Below the pieces are notes generated by a model. It ran no database searches and was not told the origin of the DNA. It saw only the letters and a list, made by a program, of their open reading frames with translations. A stretch of 31,839 bases of DNA from an uncultured Holophagaceae bacterium (lineage in GTDB: Bacteria > Acidobacteriota > Holophagae > Holophagales > Holophagaceae). The stretch spans positions 1-31,839 of the forward strand of contig CAIYNT010000135.1 of assembly GCA_903927605.1 (NCBI GenBank). Reading direction: 5' to 3'. Made by a program: the position numbers and the translations under genes. Positions 16,260 to 28,150 of this stretch are shown here, one piece after another; positions within the stretch are counted from its first letter, which is position 1; every line of letters begins with the position of its first letter.

Positions 16260-18128
16260 ATGACCCAGCCCACCTTCCAGCAGGCCCTAGACGCGGGCGA
16301 GTGTTTCCTCTTCGATGGAAGCACGGCCACGGCCCTGCATGATCGCGGGATCACCCTTCAGCGCAGCTTCGAAGAATGCAACCTCAAGTCGCCGGATCTG
16401 CTCCTGGCCATCCATGGGGAGTTTCTCGCCGCCGGTGCCCAGGTCCTCACCACCAACACCTGGGGCGCCGGCCGACTGAAGCTGGCAGCTCGGGGCCTCG
16501 ACGGCCAGTTGGACGCCATCAACCGCGAAGGCGTGGCCCTCGCCAAGCGGGCCATCAAGCAGCAGGGTGCCCGAGCCTGGGTGGCGGGCTGCATCGGCCC
16601 GCTGGGCGTGCGGATCGAACCCTGGGGGCCCACCTCCTTCGACGAAGCCCGGGCCCTCTTCCGCGAGCAGGCGACCCCGCTGATCGAAGCGGGGGCCGAT
16701 CTGATCGTGCTCGAGGCCTTCGAGGACCTCAATGAGATCCACCAGGCCCTCCTCGCTGTGCAGGAATTGTGTAACCTTCCCATCGCCGCATTGATGACTC
16801 CCAGCGACGATGGGCAGGCGCTCTTCGGTGCCGAGCCCGAATGGTTCATCAAGCAGCTCGATACCTGGGGTGCCCACCTTGTGGGTCTCATCGGAGGCAA
16901 TGGGCCGGCACCCCAGCTGCGCCTGCTGGAACACCTGAAGGCCGTCACCACCAAGCCCATCGTCCTCCAGCCCAATCCCGGCCTGCCCCACATGGTCGAT
17001 GGCCGCCTCATCTACGGCGCCAGTCCCGAGTACCTGGGCGGATTCGCCGCCCGTGCCCTGGCGGCGGGCGCCCGGGGAGTCGGCGGCTGCAGCGGCACCA
17101 CCGCTGCGCACATCCGCGCCATGCGGGGCGCTTTCAAGCAGGAGCGGGCCTTTGTGCAGGCCGGCAGCCGGTTCGAGCTCAAGCCCCACGAACAGCCCCA
17201 GCCCGAAGTCCCCTTCGCCTTCCGCAGCCGCTTCAGTCTCAAGCTGGCCCAGGGCGAGTTCACCCACACGGTGGAGCTGGTACCGCCCAAGGGCATGGAG
17301 TACGACAAGCTCGTCGCCAAGACGCGCCAGTGCCGGGCCCTGGGCGTTGACGCCATCAACGTGCCCGACGGCCCCCGCGCCATGGCCCGCATGTCCGCCC
17401 TGGCCACGGCCCTCATCATCGAGCAGCAGGTGGGTCTGGAGACCATCCTCCACTACGCCTGCCGGGACCGGAATCTGCTGGGCATGCAGAGCGACTTGCT
17501 GGGGGCCGCGGGTCTCGGCCTGCGCAATATCCTGGCCGTTACCGGCGATCCACCGAAGCTGGGTCCCTACCCCCAGGCCACGGCCGTCTTCGACGTGGAC
17601 GCCATCGGCTTGGTGAACATGCTCAAGCGCCTGAACACCGGCTTGGATCTCGGTGGCGCGGGCATCGGCAAGCCCACCTCCTTCAGCGTGGGCGTTGGGG
17701 CCAACCCGGTGGCCGAGGACCTGGAACGGGAGAAGACCCGCTTCCGCTACAAGGTGGAGGCCGGCGCCCAGTGGGCCATCACCCAACCCGTGTTCGAGCC
17801 CGAAGGGCTCTTCCGCTTCCTCGACTTCACTGAAGCCCTCGACGGCAAGGGGGGGATTCCCATCATCGCGGGCATCTGGCCCCTCAAGAGCCTGCGCAAT
17901 GCCGAGTTCATGGCCAATGAGGTGCCCGGCGCCTACGTGCCGCCGACTGTGCTGGCCCGCATGGCCAAGTGGGACAGCTCCGAAGATCAACTGAAGGAAG
18001 GCCAGGCCATCGCCCGGGAAGTCATCGAGGCCATCCGGCCCCGCATCCGCGGTCTCCAGCTCAGCGCCCCCTTCGGCCAGGTCGAACTCGTCGCGTCCCT
18101 GCTGCCCAAGCCGGAGGTGCCATGGTGA
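16260..18128 (+). CDS. Homocysteine methyltransferase-like / methylenetetrahydrofolate reductase fusion (YitJ type)
   Basis: The 622 residues comprise an N-terminal homocysteine-binding barrel (about 10-305) and a C-terminal methylenetetrahydrofolate reductase (MTHFR, about 330-615; HTVELVPPKG, NVPDGPRAMAR, HYACRDRN, AVTGDPP and WAITQPVF are typical). MTHFR makes the 5-methyl-THF that MetH uses. The N-terminal domain lacks two of the three cysteines that bind zinc in active homologues: the usual NC is I211-G212 (GLIGGNGP), and the GGCC motif is GGCS (C277, S278). MetH in this window keeps all three. The domain may therefore be catalytically dead or changed. The start at 16260 follows the riboswitch, and the gene overlaps the ferredoxin gene by seven bases. 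Confidence 0.92.
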   Translation: MTQPTFQQALDAGECFLFDGSTATALHDRGITLQRSFEECNLKSPDLLLAIHGEFLAAGAQVLTTNTWGAGRLKLAARGLDGQLDAINREGVALAKRAIKQQGARAWVAGCIGPLGVRIEPWGPTSFDEARALFREQATPLIEAGADLIVLEAFEDLNEIHQALLAVQELCNLPIAALMTPSDDGQALFGAEPEWFIKQLDTWGAHLVGLIGGNGPAPQLRLLEHLKAVTTKPIVLQPNPGLPHMVDGRLIYGASPEYLGGFAARALAAGARGVGGCSGTTAAHIRAMRGAFKQERAFVQAGSRFELKPHEQPQPEVPFAFRSRFSLKLAQGEFTHTVELVPPKGMEYDKLVAKTRQCRALGVDAINVPDGPRAMARMSALATALIIEQQVGLETILHYACRDRNLLGMQSDLLGAAGLGLRNILAVTGDPPKLGPYPQATAVFDVDAIGLVNMLKRLNTGLDLGGAGIGKPTSFSVGVGANPVAEDLEREKTRFRYKVEAGAQWAITQPVFEPEGLFRFLDFTEALDGKGGIPIIAGIWPLKSLRNAEFMANEVPGAYVPPTVLARMAKWDSSEDQLKEGQAIAREVIEAIRPRIRGLQLSAPFGQVELVASLLPKPEVPW

Positions 18129-18406
18129 AGGTCCACTTCCTCCTCGACGACCTGCTGGTGGAGGCGCCCGCCGGCACCTCCTTGCAACGCATCGCCGATG
18201 CCGCCGGGGCCGACATCACCTTCGGTTGCCGCACCGGCTCCTGCGGCACCTGTCGTGTGCGGATCACTGAAGGGTTGCATCATTGCAGTGATTCCAGCCC
18301 AGAAGAACGCGATTTCCTGGCGGGCCTGGACGCGCCTCCTGACCAGCGCCTAGCCTGCCAAGTCTGCGTTCACGGGGATGTGGACATCGAGTACTTGGGA
18401 CTCTGA
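18122..18406 (+). CDS. 2Fe-2S plant-type ferredoxin
   Basis: This 94-residue ferredoxin has the classic cluster motif C36-x4-C41-x2-C44 (GCRTGSCGTC) and a distal fourth ligand, most likely C79 in LACQV. There is no signal peptide, so it is cytoplasmic. The start overlaps the MTHFR-fusion stop (ATGGTGA) and its stop is one base before metH, so it sits inside the methionine operon under the SAM riboswitch. It could feed electrons to MTHFR or supply the reductive reactivation that MetH needs (flavodoxin does this in E. coli). This role is inferred from position only. Confidence 0.9.
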   Translation: MVKVHFLLDDLLVEAPAGTSLQRIADAAGADITFGCRTGSCGTCRVRITEGLHHCSDSSPEERDFLAGLDAPPDQRLACQVCVHGDVDIEYLGL

Positions 18407-18407
18407 C

Positions 18408-21830
<3,423 letters not shown>

Positions 21831-21929
21831 GTGGCGGGGGTGGGGACCCTTTGGGTGCCACCCTCGAACCATCCCTGGGAAGGAATCTAAGGATTATGGA
21901 TTAGATCGGGGATTATCGTTCTTCCCGAC

Positions 21930-21935
21930 TACAAT
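21930..21935 (+). promoter_or_regulatory. Candidate -10 box for the liv operon
   Basis: TACAAT matches five of six consensus positions and lies 62 bases before livG, in the AT-richer part of the 167-base metH-livG gap. No good -35 box is seen at the normal distance, so an activator or another sigma factor may be involved. The rest of the gap holds only a weak stem after metH without a T tract. Confidence 0.3.
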
Positions 21936-21997
21936 TTTGCTACACCCAACGGTACCATACGCACTCCAAACATCAGAACATTCGCCCGGGGCTCTGC

Positions 21998-22801
21998 ATG
22001 ACAGATTCCTTAGAAAGGCCGATCCAGCTCGCGGTAGAGAACATCAACCTGCGATTCGGCGGGGTCCTGGCCCTGGGAGGACTCGGTTTTTCGGTCGTGA
22101 AAAGCGAGATTTTCTCGATCATCGGGCCAAACGGAGCCGGCAAGACGAGCATGCTCAATTGCATCAGCGGCAGGTACCAGCCGCAACGCGGAACGATCTC
22201 CTTTGAAGGCCACGACATCACCCACCGCCCGCCCGCCGCCCGAGCGCGGCTGGGAATCGCCAGGACCTTCCAGAACATCGCCCTCTTCAAGGGGATGTCG
22301 GTCCTCGACAACATCCTCATCGGCAGGCACATCCACATGAAGAGTGGCCTCTTCCGGGGTGGTTTACATTTCGGTCCATGCCAGAAGGAGGAGATCGAGC
22401 ACCGCCGGTTCGTCGAGGACATCGTGGACTTCCTGGAGATCGAGCACATCCGGAAGCGAATCGTCGGGACCCTCGCCTATGGTCTCCAGAAGCGGGTTGA
22501 GCTGGCCCGGGCCCTCGCCCTCAATCCGAAGCTCATTCTCCTGGACGAGCCGATGGCCGGCATGAACCTCGAAGAGACGGAGGACATGGTCCGGTTCATC
22601 CTGGACATCAACCAGGAGCGCGGGATCACGGTCATCCTCGTGGAGCACGACATGGGGGTGGTGATGGACATCTCGGACCACGTCGTCGTCCTGAACTTTG
22701 GGGAGAAGATCGGGGAGGGAACGCCGGACGAGGTGCAGGCTGCCCCGGAAGTCATCAAGGCCTACCTGGGCGACGAACAATCGGTCTTCCTCGGACGCTA
22801 G
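21998..22801 (+). CDS. livG: LivG-type ABC transporter ATPase
   Basis: This is one of two ATPases of a HAAT-family (branched-chain amino acid type) importer, acting on the cytoplasmic membrane face. The 267 residues contain Walker A GPNGAGKT (about 46-53), the LivG-style signature AYGLQKRVELARAL in place of LSGGQ, Walker B LILLDEPMAGMN and the switch histidine in VEHDMGVVM. The roughly 20-residue insertion after LIGRHIHM is typical of LivG. It starts the transporter operon; the next gene begins six bases after its stop. The substrate need not be an amino acid, given the CoA ligases in the cluster. Confidence 0.92.
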   Translation: MTDSLERPIQLAVENINLRFGGVLALGGLGFSVVKSEIFSIIGPNGAGKTSMLNCISGRYQPQRGTISFEGHDITHRPPAARARLGIARTFQNIALFKGMSVLDNILIGRHIHMKSGLFRGGLHFGPCQKEEIEHRRFVEDIVDFLEIEHIRKRIVGTLAYGLQKRVELARALALNPKLILLDEPMAGMNLEETEDMVRFILDINQERGITVILVEHDMGVVMDISDHVVVLNFGEKIGEGTPDEVQAAPEVIKAYLGDEQSVFLGR

Positions 22802-22807
22802 GGAGAG

Positions 22808-24763
22808 ATGATCATCGACACGCCAATGAACGACACACTTCCCCGCCTGCTCCGAAGCAATGCCGCGAAATACGGCGCCAACAAGATCGCCCTCCGCGAG
22901 AAGGAGTTCGGCGTCTGGCAGCCCTACACGTGGAAGGACTACTTCGAACACGTCAGGTACTTCACCCTTGGTCTTGTTTCCCTCGGACTGACGAAGGGGG
23001 ACACGATCTCCATCATCGGGGATAACCGGCCGGAGTGGCTCTTCGCCGAGCTGGCAGCCCAGAGCGCCGGGGCCATCGGGATCGGCATCTACCAGGACGC
23101 CATCCTCAAGGAGGTCTCCTACATCATCAACCTCGCAGAATCGAAGTTCATCGTGGCCGAGGACCAGGAACAGGTGGACAAGATCCTCGACATGGGCGAT
23201 GAGCTGACGACGGTGAGGCGCATCATCTACACCGATCCCCGTGGGATGCGGAAGTACGACGATCTCCGGCTCACCTACTTCCCCGACGTGGAGGCTCTCG
23301 GACGAGAGTACGAACTGGCGCACCCAGGCGCCTACGAGGCGCTCGTCGATGCGACGGGGCCCGAGGATCCTGCTCACATCTGCATCACGTCAGGGACGAC
23401 CGGCAACCCGAAGCTGGCCGTTCTCTCCCACCGCAACATGATCTCCATGGCCACGAACCTCGGGAAGGTCGACCCGAAACTGGAGACCGACGAATTCGTC
23501 AGCTTCCTTCCGCTTCCCTGGGTCGGCGAACAGATGATGAGTGTCGCCAGCGGGCTCCTCTTCGGATTTACGGTGAACTTTCCCGAGGAACCCGAGACCG
23601 CGACCGAGAACATCCGGGAGATCGGGCCGCACCTTCTCTTCAGCCCACCCCGGGTCTGGGAGAACCTAGCCGCCACGGTCCAGGTCAAGATCTTGGATGC
23701 TTCGCCCCTCAAGCGTTTCCTCTACAACAAGTGCCTTCCGATCGGGTACGAATGGGCCGACTTGAAATTCCAGAAGAAGACCCCGACCCTGCTCCAGAAG
23801 ATCCGCTATGCCCTCGCCTACCTGCTCGTCTTCCGCGCACTGAAGGACCGGATCGGCTTCACCCATATCCGCTCGGCCTCGACCGGGGGCGCTGCCCTGG
23901 GCCCTGACACCTTCCGGTTCTTCCACGCGTTGGGCGTCAACCTCAAACAGATCTACGGCCAGACGGAGATCTTCGGCATTTCGTGCATTCACCGGGACGG
24001 GGACATCAACTTCGATTCCGTCGGGAAGCCGATCCCGGAGACCGAGATCCGCATCGACAACCCTGACCCGATAGGCGTGGGGGAGGTCGTCTCGCGAAGC
24101 CCGGCCCTCTTCCAGGGCTACTACAGGGCCGAGGCCGCCACGCGGGAGACCATCGTGGACGGTTGGCTCCACTCCGGGGATGCCGGGTACTTCGACGAGA
24201 ACGGGCATCTGGTGATCATCGATCGGATGAAGGACATCATGACCCTTCAGAGCGGCGAGCGCTTCAGCCCGCAGTTCATCGAGAACAAGCTGAAGTTCAG
24301 CCCCTACGTCAAGGAGGCTGTCTGCATCGGTCAGGAGCGCAACTTGGTCATCTCGCTCATCTGTGTTGATTTCAGCATCGTCGGGAAGTGGGCGGAGGAC
24401 CACCGGATCGGATACACCACTTACACCGACCTTGCCTCGAAACCCGAGATCTACGGCCTCATCGAGAAGGAGGTCCGGAAGGTCAACGCGACGCTCGTCG
24501 GATCCCAGCGGATCCGGAAGTTCGCGCTCCTGTACAAGGAGCTCGACGCCGATGACGACGAGCTCACGCGCACCCGGAAGGTCCGCCGAACTTTCGTTGA
24601 CCAGAAGTACGCCGACATCATTGAAGGGATCTACGATGGCAAACCCCAGATCCCCATTGACGCCGTGATCAAGTACCAGGACGGCAAGACCTCGCAGCTC
24701 AAGACCACGATTCATGTCCGTGACCTCAGCCTCTCCGACGAGGTCCGGCCGGCGCTCACCTGA
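22808..24763 (+). CDS. AMP-forming long-chain acyl-CoA synthetase type ligase
   Basis: This 651-residue ANL-superfamily enzyme activates a carboxylic acid to its CoA thioester with ATP. The P-loop motif TSGTTGNPK is at 194-202. Further motifs are YGQTEIFG (A5), the HSGDAGYFDENGHL segment (A7) and IDRMKDIMTLQSGERFSPQFIENKL (A8/hinge). The FACL15-like architecture suggests long-chain or aryl-chain acids, but the substrate cannot be read. The start at 22808 directly follows GGGAGAG; Met at 22826 is the alternative. It sits between livG and livH, so the transporter and ligase are probably made together, consistent with import followed by CoA trapping. Confidence 0.92.
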   Translation: MIIDTPMNDTLPRLLRSNAAKYGANKIALREKEFGVWQPYTWKDYFEHVRYFTLGLVSLGLTKGDTISIIGDNRPEWLFAELAAQSAGAIGIGIYQDAILKEVSYIINLAESKFIVAEDQEQVDKILDMGDELTTVRRIIYTDPRGMRKYDDLRLTYFPDVEALGREYELAHPGAYEALVDATGPEDPAHICITSGTTGNPKLAVLSHRNMISMATNLGKVDPKLETDEFVSFLPLPWVGEQMMSVASGLLFGFTVNFPEEPETATENIREIGPHLLFSPPRVWENLAATVQVKILDASPLKRFLYNKCLPIGYEWADLKFQKKTPTLLQKIRYALAYLLVFRALKDRIGFTHIRSASTGGAALGPDTFRFFHALGVNLKQIYGQTEIFGISCIHRDGDINFDSVGKPIPETEIRIDNPDPIGVGEVVSRSPALFQGYYRAEAATRETIVDGWLHSGDAGYFDENGHLVIIDRMKDIMTLQSGERFSPQFIENKLKFSPYVKEAVCIGQERNLVISLICVDFSIVGKWAEDHRIGYTTYTDLASKPEIYGLIEKEVRKVNATLVGSQRIRKFALLYKELDADDDELTRTRKVRRTFVDQKYADIIEGIYDGKPQIPIDAVIKYQDGKTSQLKTTIHVRDLSLSDEVRPALT

Positions 24764-24794
24764 GGCACGACGAAGAAGGCAACCAGGAGGATCC

Positions 24795-25685
24795 ATGGAG
24801 TTCTACCTCCAACTCGTCATATCGGGTCTCGTGCTTGGCTCGATCTACGCGCTCGTGGCGCTGGGGTTCGCGATCATCTTCAAGTCGACGGGTGTGGTGA
24901 ACTTCGCCCAGGGTGAGCTCATGATGTTTGGGGCGTACTTCTGTTTCTCGATGGTCGTCCAGTACAAGGTCCCCTGGTTCTGGGCCTTCCTCCTGACCCT
25001 CGTCTTCTCTGTCGTGCTCGCCCTGCTCATCGAACGGCTCGTCCTGCGGCCGATGATCGGCGAGCCGGTCATTTCGATCATCATGGTGACCATCGGCCTG
25101 TCCTCGGTCCTTCGCAGCATCGTGACCGCCATCTGGGGGACGCAGATCCAGATCTACGACCCGCCCCTCTTCCCCGAGGCGGCGGTGGACATCGCAGGAA
25201 TCCCGACTAGCCAGGTATACCTCTGGAGCTTCGGCCTCGCGGCGATCCTCCTCGCCCTCTTCGCCGTCTTCTTCAAGTTCTCGAAAGCCGGCGTGGCCAT
25301 GCGGGCCACAGCTTTCTCCAACCAGGTCGCCCTCTCCATGGGAATCCCCGTGAAGAACATCTTCGCCCTCGCCTGGTGCATCGCCTCGGTGGTCTCGGCG
25401 ATCGGCGGCATCCTCATCGGCAGCATCAACGGCATCAACGCCCAGCTCGGTCACTTCGGCCTGAAGGTCTTTCCGGCGGTCATCCTCGGCGGACTCGACT
25501 CGAGTCCCGGAGCCGCCCTCGGTGGCCTCATCGTGGGCGTTCTGGAGAATTTGTCGGACGGCGTCCTGAAGAGCGTCTTCGGTCTCCAGGGAATCAAGGA
25601 AGTCGCTCCCTACGTCTTCCTCGTCATCATCCTGATGATCAAGCCCTACGGCCTATTTGGGAAGAAGGAGATCGAACGGGTATGA
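24795..25685 (+). CDS. livH: LivH-type ABC permease
   Basis: This 296-residue inner-membrane permease of a HAAT importer has about eight hydrophobic helices. The N-terminal GLVLGSIYALVALGFAIIFK followed by TGVVNFAQGELMMFGAY is diagnostic of LivH. The C-terminal AVILGGLDSSPGAALGGLIVG contains the ATPase-contact loop. AGGAGG at 24785-24790 fixes the ATG at 24795 and excludes the longer in-frame reading from within the ligase gene. It precedes livM closely. Confidence 0.94.
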   Translation: MEFYLQLVISGLVLGSIYALVALGFAIIFKSTGVVNFAQGELMMFGAYFCFSMVVQYKVPWFWAFLLTLVFSVVLALLIERLVLRPMIGEPVISIIMVTIGLSSVLRSIVTAIWGTQIQIYDPPLFPEAAVDIAGIPTSQVYLWSFGLAAILLALFAVFFKFSKAGVAMRATAFSNQVALSMGIPVKNIFALAWCIASVVSAIGGILIGSINGINAQLGHFGLKVFPAVILGGLDSSPGAALGGLIVGVLENLSDGVLKSVFGLQGIKEVAPYVFLVIILMIKPYGLFGKKEIERV

Positions 25686-25704
25686 GCATGGAGCGGATCG
25701 AGTC

Positions 25705-26757
25705 ATGAGCGTAGCCCACTGCGGAGACTTCCGACAATCGTACCGGGATGACATGAAGATCCTCGAAACCCGGTTCGTCCGGATTTCAGTCGGCGTCTTC
25801 CTCGTCTTCCTCTACGTCTTCCCACTCTTCTCGTCCAACTACGTCACGAGCACGATGACCACGATCGCAATCGCTGTGATCGGCGCCCTCGGGATCAACA
25901 TCGTCACTGGCTATACCGGACAAATCTCTCTGGGCCAGGGCGCCTTCATGGGGGTCGGCGCGTTTGCCTGCTCCTACTTCATGCGGGTTGCCCACCTGCC
26001 GTTTTGGATTGCCATGCCGATGGCCGGCCTCACCGCGGCGGCCGTCGGCATGGTGTTCGGCCTGCCCAGCGCCCGCTTGAAGGGGCTCTACCTCGCCATT
26101 GCCACCCTGGCGGCGCAGTTCATCCTCCAGTACGTCTTCATGCACCTGGACGCGGTGACTGGAGGGAGCAATGGTGTCCCATCCCCTCCCCCTGAGATTG
26201 GGTCCTTTGCCTTCGACGGAGACAGGTCCAAGTACTACCTGACGATCACAGTTGCCGTCTCGGCTGTCCTTTTCACAACCAACTTGATCCGGTCCCGGAA
26301 CGGCCGGGCCTTCATTGCGGTTCGAGACCACCACCTCTCAGCCGAGATCATGGGCGTCAACCTGTTCAAATACAGGCTCCTGTCCTTCTCCGTGAGCGCC
26401 TTCTACGCGGGGATCGCCGGGAGCCTCTGGGGGATGTACACGGGCTACCTCTCCGCCGAGCAATTTACGATCATGGAGTCGATCAACTACCTCGCCATGA
26501 TCATCATCGGCGGCCTCGGCAGCGTCATCGGTTCCATCTTCGGCGCCATTTTCATGACGCTCCTTCCGCAGGTTCTGACGGTCGGAACCGGTGCACTCGC
26601 GCAAGTCTTCCCGAAGATCGGTTTCCTGATCATGAGCCTCAAGGACGGCGTCTTCGGAATCATCGTCATCCTCTTCCTGATCTTCGAACCGGACGGCCTC
26701 GCCCACCGCTGGAGGATGATCAAGGCCTACTGGAAGCTCTACCCCTTCAGCTACTGA
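25705..26757 (+). CDS. livM: LivM-type ABC permease
   Basis: This second HAAT permease subunit, 350 residues with about nine to ten membrane helices, pairs with LivH. Typical LivM segments are GYTGQISLGQGAFMGVGAFA, GLPSARLKGLYLAIATLAAQFI and AIIIGGLGSVIGSIFGA in a slightly varied form (MIIIGGLGSV). The ATG at 25705 has a GGAG at 25690; the ATG at 25753 (MKILETRFVRIS) is a plausible alternative start that removes 16 hydrophilic residues. It lies 19 bases after the livH stop. A 130-base gap to the binding-protein gene follows, which holds only a short 5-bp stem. Confidence 0.92.
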   Translation: MSVAHCGDFRQSYRDDMKILETRFVRISVGVFLVFLYVFPLFSSNYVTSTMTTIAIAVIGALGINIVTGYTGQISLGQGAFMGVGAFACSYFMRVAHLPFWIAMPMAGLTAAAVGMVFGLPSARLKGLYLAIATLAAQFILQYVFMHLDAVTGGSNGVPSPPPEIGSFAFDGDRSKYYLTITVAVSAVLFTTNLIRSRNGRAFIAVRDHHLSAEIMGVNLFKYRLLSFSVSAFYAGIAGSLWGMYTGYLSAEQFTIMESINYLAMIIIGGLGSVIGSIFGAIFMTLLPQVLTVGTGALAQVFPKIGFLIMSLKDGVFGIIVILFLIFEPDGLAHRWRMIKAYWKLYPFSY

Positions 26758-26887
26758 TCCTGCGATTCCGTCGAGGAGACGCTAGACCTATGTCATCCTG
26801 GAACCCCATCCACCAACATCTGCCATCTGGGTCGAGCGTTATACCGCTCCATCTGCAAGCCCCTTCCATCTCAGAAAGGAGATCGAA

Positions 26888-28051
26888 ATGAAACGCTTCA
26901 CCGCGTCCATCGCCCTCGCCCTGGGCATCCTGGCGACTCCTGTCACCGCCCAGGAGATCGTCATCGGGAACCTCGCCGACATCACCGGAGGCACCGGAGA
27001 CGTCGGCAAGCCCTACGCCGAAGGAATCAAGGCCTACACCGACTACATCAACTCGGCGGGAGGCATCAACGGCAAGAAGATCAAGCTCCTGCAGCAGGAC
27101 TACGCCTACAAGATCCCCGAGGCGCTCTCCCTTTACAAAAAGTTCAAGGATCAGGACAAGGTGATCGCCATCCAGGGCTGGGGCAGCGGTGACACCGAGG
27201 CCCTCAAGGAGCAGGTCGCCAAAGACCAGATTCCCTACTGGTCGGCATCCTACTCGGCCCACCTGACGGACCCGGCCAAATCACCTTACAACTTCTTCTG
27301 TGCCCCGGATTACTCGACCGCCCTCCGGGCCGGGCTCAAGTACATCAAGGACAATTGGAAGGAAACACGCAAACCCAAGGTGGCCTTCATCTATCCCGAC
27401 GTCGGCTATGGCAAGGCGCCCATCCCAGCCGGCAAGAAATACGCTGCGGAGCTTGGCTTCGACATCGTCGGCGAGGAGAACGTCGATCTGAAGGCCCTCG
27501 AGGCCACCACCCAGCTCCTGAACCTGAAGAAGAGTAATCCGGATTATGCCTGGATCGGGGGCACCAAGGTCTCGACCTCCGTCATCCTCAAGGACGCCAA
27601 GAAACTCGGCCTGAAGACCAAGTTCTTCGGGAACATCTGGAGCGCCGACGAAGGGATGCCCAAACTGGCAGCCGGTGCCGAGGAAGGCTACATGGTCGTC
27701 ATCGGATCGGCCCTCTACGGCGACAAGGTGCCGGGGATGAAGGTCATCGAGAAGGTGACGAACAACCAGCCCCAGGTCAGCCACTGGATTCGCGGCTGGG
27801 TCTCGATGATGACGATGTGCGAGGCCCTCAAGATGGCCGACAAAAATAAGGAGCTGACCGGCCCCGGAATCCGGAAGTACGCCGAGCAGCTGAAGAACTT
27901 CGACACCCAGGGCCTCACAGCCCCCATCACCTACAGCTCGACTGACCATCGTCCGTTCATGTCCGTCATTCTGGCCGAGTTCCACGGCGGCAAGATGGTG
28001 AAGAAGGCCACCATCGACCTCCCGCGCAAGGCGGAGTGGCTCGGCTTCTGA
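26888..28051 (+). CDS. HAAT-family periplasmic substrate-binding protein
   Basis: This 387-residue ligand-binding protein captures the substrate for the LivGHMF importer in the periplasm. It starts with a signal peptide (MKRFTASIALALGILATPVTA, cleavage before QEIVIG); there is no lipobox cysteine, so it should be soluble. The type I periplasmic-binding fold is visible: GNLADITGGTGDVGKPYAEGIKAY is the usual first lobe start and INGKKIKLLQQDYAYK follows. AAAGGAGATCGAA gives a strong ribosome site, in keeping with high expression. The fold family covers amino acids, amides, urea and aromatic acids; the ligand here is unknown. A hairpin follows the stop. Confidence 0.92.
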   Translation: MKRFTASIALALGILATPVTAQEIVIGNLADITGGTGDVGKPYAEGIKAYTDYINSAGGINGKKIKLLQQDYAYKIPEALSLYKKFKDQDKVIAIQGWGSGDTEALKEQVAKDQIPYWSASYSAHLTDPAKSPYNFFCAPDYSTALRAGLKYIKDNWKETRKPKVAFIYPDVGYGKAPIPAGKKYAAELGFDIVGEENVDLKALEATTQLLNLKKSNPDYAWIGGTKVSTSVILKDAKKLGLKTKFFGNIWSADEGMPKLAAGAEEGYMVVIGSALYGDKVPGMKVIEKVTNNQPQVSHWIRGWVSMMTMCEALKMADKNKELTGPGIRKYAEQLKNFDTQGLTAPITYSSTDHRPFMSVILAEFHGGKMVKKATIDLPRKAEWLGF

Positions 28052-28064
28052 TTCCATGAATGAA

Positions 28065-28093
28065 TGCGGGGGAGGAGACCCGCCTCCCCCGCA
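28065..28093 (+). promoter_or_regulatory. Intercistronic hairpin after the binding-protein gene
   Basis: An 11-bp perfect stem (28065-28075 with 28083-28093) with a 7-base loop lies 14 bases after the stop codon. No T tract follows, so it is more likely an mRNA-stabilising or attenuating structure than a full terminator. Such hairpins commonly raise binding-protein yield over the membrane subunits. Confidence 0.6.
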
Positions 28094-28150
28094 GGTCCCG
28101 GCCCAGCCGGGCCGATGTTCTCCACACAAAAGGAGCGCAGAGCCTAACCC

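Noticed and set aside
16287..17990. 567-residue minus-strand ORF antisense to the HMT/MTHFR fusion
   Set aside because: High-GC shadow with no family resemblance or ribosome site.
21831..21880. Possible terminator after metH
   Set aside because: The GGGTGG/CCACCC pairing is interrupted and no T tract follows.
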